Shown one piece after another: positions 63,405 through 64,000 of a stretch of 64,000 nt of DNA. Numbering within the stretch: position 1 is the first letter of the stretch; each line of letters opens with the position of its first letter. This stretch comes from an uncultured Oscillospiraceae bacterium (GTDB lineage Bacteria; Bacillota; Clostridia; Oscillospirales; Ruminococcaceae), in contig CAKSPH010000002.1 in assembly GCA_934481355.1 (NCBI GenBank), forward strand, positions 62,001 through 126,000, in the 5' to 3' direction. Both the position numbers and the translations under genes were made by a program. A model generated the notes under the pieces. The model was not told the DNA's origin, searched no databases, and was given only the letters and a program-made list of their open reading frames with translations.

Positions 63405-64000
63405 ATGGAAGAGCTTCTTAAAATAATCCCCGACCCGGAGCGGGTGAAAACAGGAAACATTGAGGACAAGTACCTGTCCGATACCCTCGGCAGGCTTAAG
63501 GGCACCGCCGCCGCGCTGGTGTTCCCGAAATCCACTGAGGAAGTCAGCGCGCTGATGAAGTACGCCTACGAAAATGATATTCCAGTCACACCGCGCGGAG
63601 CCGGCACAAACCTGGTAGGCTCAACGGTTCCCCACGGAAATGGAATAATCCTGGATTTTTCGCTGATGAACAGGGTACTTGAAATAGACGAGGGGACTTT
63701 CACCGCCGTTGTGGAGCCGGGGGTCGTGCTTCAGGATTTCCAGAAGCTCGTTGAATCCAAGGGACTGTTCTATCCCCCCGACCCGGGCGAGAAGCTCGCG
63801 ACCATCGGCGGCAACATCTCCACCAACGCCGGCGGAATGAGAGCCGTAAAGTACGGCGTTACCCGGGATTACGTCCGGGGGCTTGAATTAGTTCTCGCGG
63901 ACGGACGCGTTATCACCGCCGGAAGCAAGAACGTCAAGGACGCAAGCGGACTTTCCCTGAAGCACCTCATCGTAGGCTCCGAGGGCACGCTGGCAGTCAT
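63405..64000 (+). CDS. FAD-binding oxidoreductase, GlcD type (partial)
   Basis: An open frame starting at ATG 63405, after GAAAGGG, continues past the window end (198 codons visible). It has the FAD type 4 binding motif VTPRGAGTNLVGSTVP, then PPDPGEKLATIGGNISTNAGGMRAVKYG and the start of VGSEGTLAV. This matches glycolate/D-lactate dehydrogenase subunit GlcD. Substrate, and whether an electron transfer flavoprotein partner follows, cannot be seen. Confidence 0.9.
   Translation, partial: MEELLKIIPDPERVKTGNIEDKYLSDTLGRLKGTAAALVFPKSTEEVSALMKYAYENDIPVTPRGAGTNLVGSTVPHGNGIILDFSLMNRVLEIDEGTFTAVVEPGVVLQDFQKLVESKGLFYPPDPGEKLATIGGNISTNAGGMRAVKYGVTRDYVRGLELVLADGRVITAGSKNVKDASGLSLKHLIVGSEGTLAV

Overview
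The window looks like chromosomal DNA from an anaerobic, spore-forming Firmicute of the class Clostridia. It is most likely a member of the Oscillospirales (Ruminococcus-like), although the genus cannot be fixed from sequence alone. The evidence is sporulation genes (spoIIGA-sigE), a CD1247-type zinc-ribbon protein beside efp, a YqeG/RsfS/YqeK/NadD/YhbY block, a fairly GC-rich base composition, strong AGGAGG-like ribosome sites, and many consensus TTGACA-17-TATAAT promoters. Nearly all of the first 47.7 kb is coded on the minus strand; from about 47.8 kb most genes are on the plus strand. No rRNA, tRNA, CRISPR array, phage gene or transposase was seen.

Layout. 1-70: tail of an AraC-type regulator. 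0.1-6.6 kb (minus): hisC; efp plus a CD1247-like protein; the run yqeG, endonuclease IV-like, an unrecognised 356-residue protein, aroQ, M24 peptidase; and rpsU. 6.8-20.3 kb (minus): a tightly packed 12-gene train topA-trmFO-plsX-rnc-radical SAM-smc-ftsY-rdgB-yhbY-nadD-yqeK-rsfS (genome topology, tRNA modification, lipid start, RNA processing, protein targeting, NAD synthesis, ribosome silencing). 20.6-22.9 kb: an rRNA/tRNA methyltransferase and the infC-rpmI-rplT operon, which has a clear promoter, an attenuator hairpin and a non-AUG infC start. 22.9-27.3 kb: a membrane EAL protein, and serC-serA for serine synthesis. 27.5-29.9 kb: feoAB ferrous iron uptake. 30.4-40.8 kb: a long collinear run of an unknown membrane protein, an FG-GAP-like lipoprotein, a two-component system, a DUF1385 protein, prmC, recA, recX, rimO and pgsA. 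41.2-48.6 kb: two GH2 beta-galactosidase-type enzymes divergent from an AraC regulator, with interlocked promoters.

48.6-64 kb: two GNAT acetyltransferases; a secreted protein of unknown role; a four-gene amino-acid ABC importer whose binding protein resembles CjaA-type cysteine receptors; a YbhN-type flippase-like membrane protein; prfC; spoIIGA-sigE; azlCD; metNIQ methionine import preceded by a leader peptide ORF and a nested RNA hairpin; and the start of a GlcD-type FAD oxidase cut by the window end.

The main unexplained structure is intergenic. Three MITE-like palindromic or terminal-inverted-repeat elements lie at 20461-20640, 40932-41190 and 58962-59117; the last is bracketed by a 7-bp direct repeat. 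A palindrome-rich island lies at about 29990-30453 and shares one repeat unit, inverted, with the 41-kb element. The best candidate regulatory system is the metNIQ leader together with a 13-base box over the -35 region, shared by the cysteine-type importer, the methionine importer and the flippase gene. This could be a sulfur amino acid regulon.
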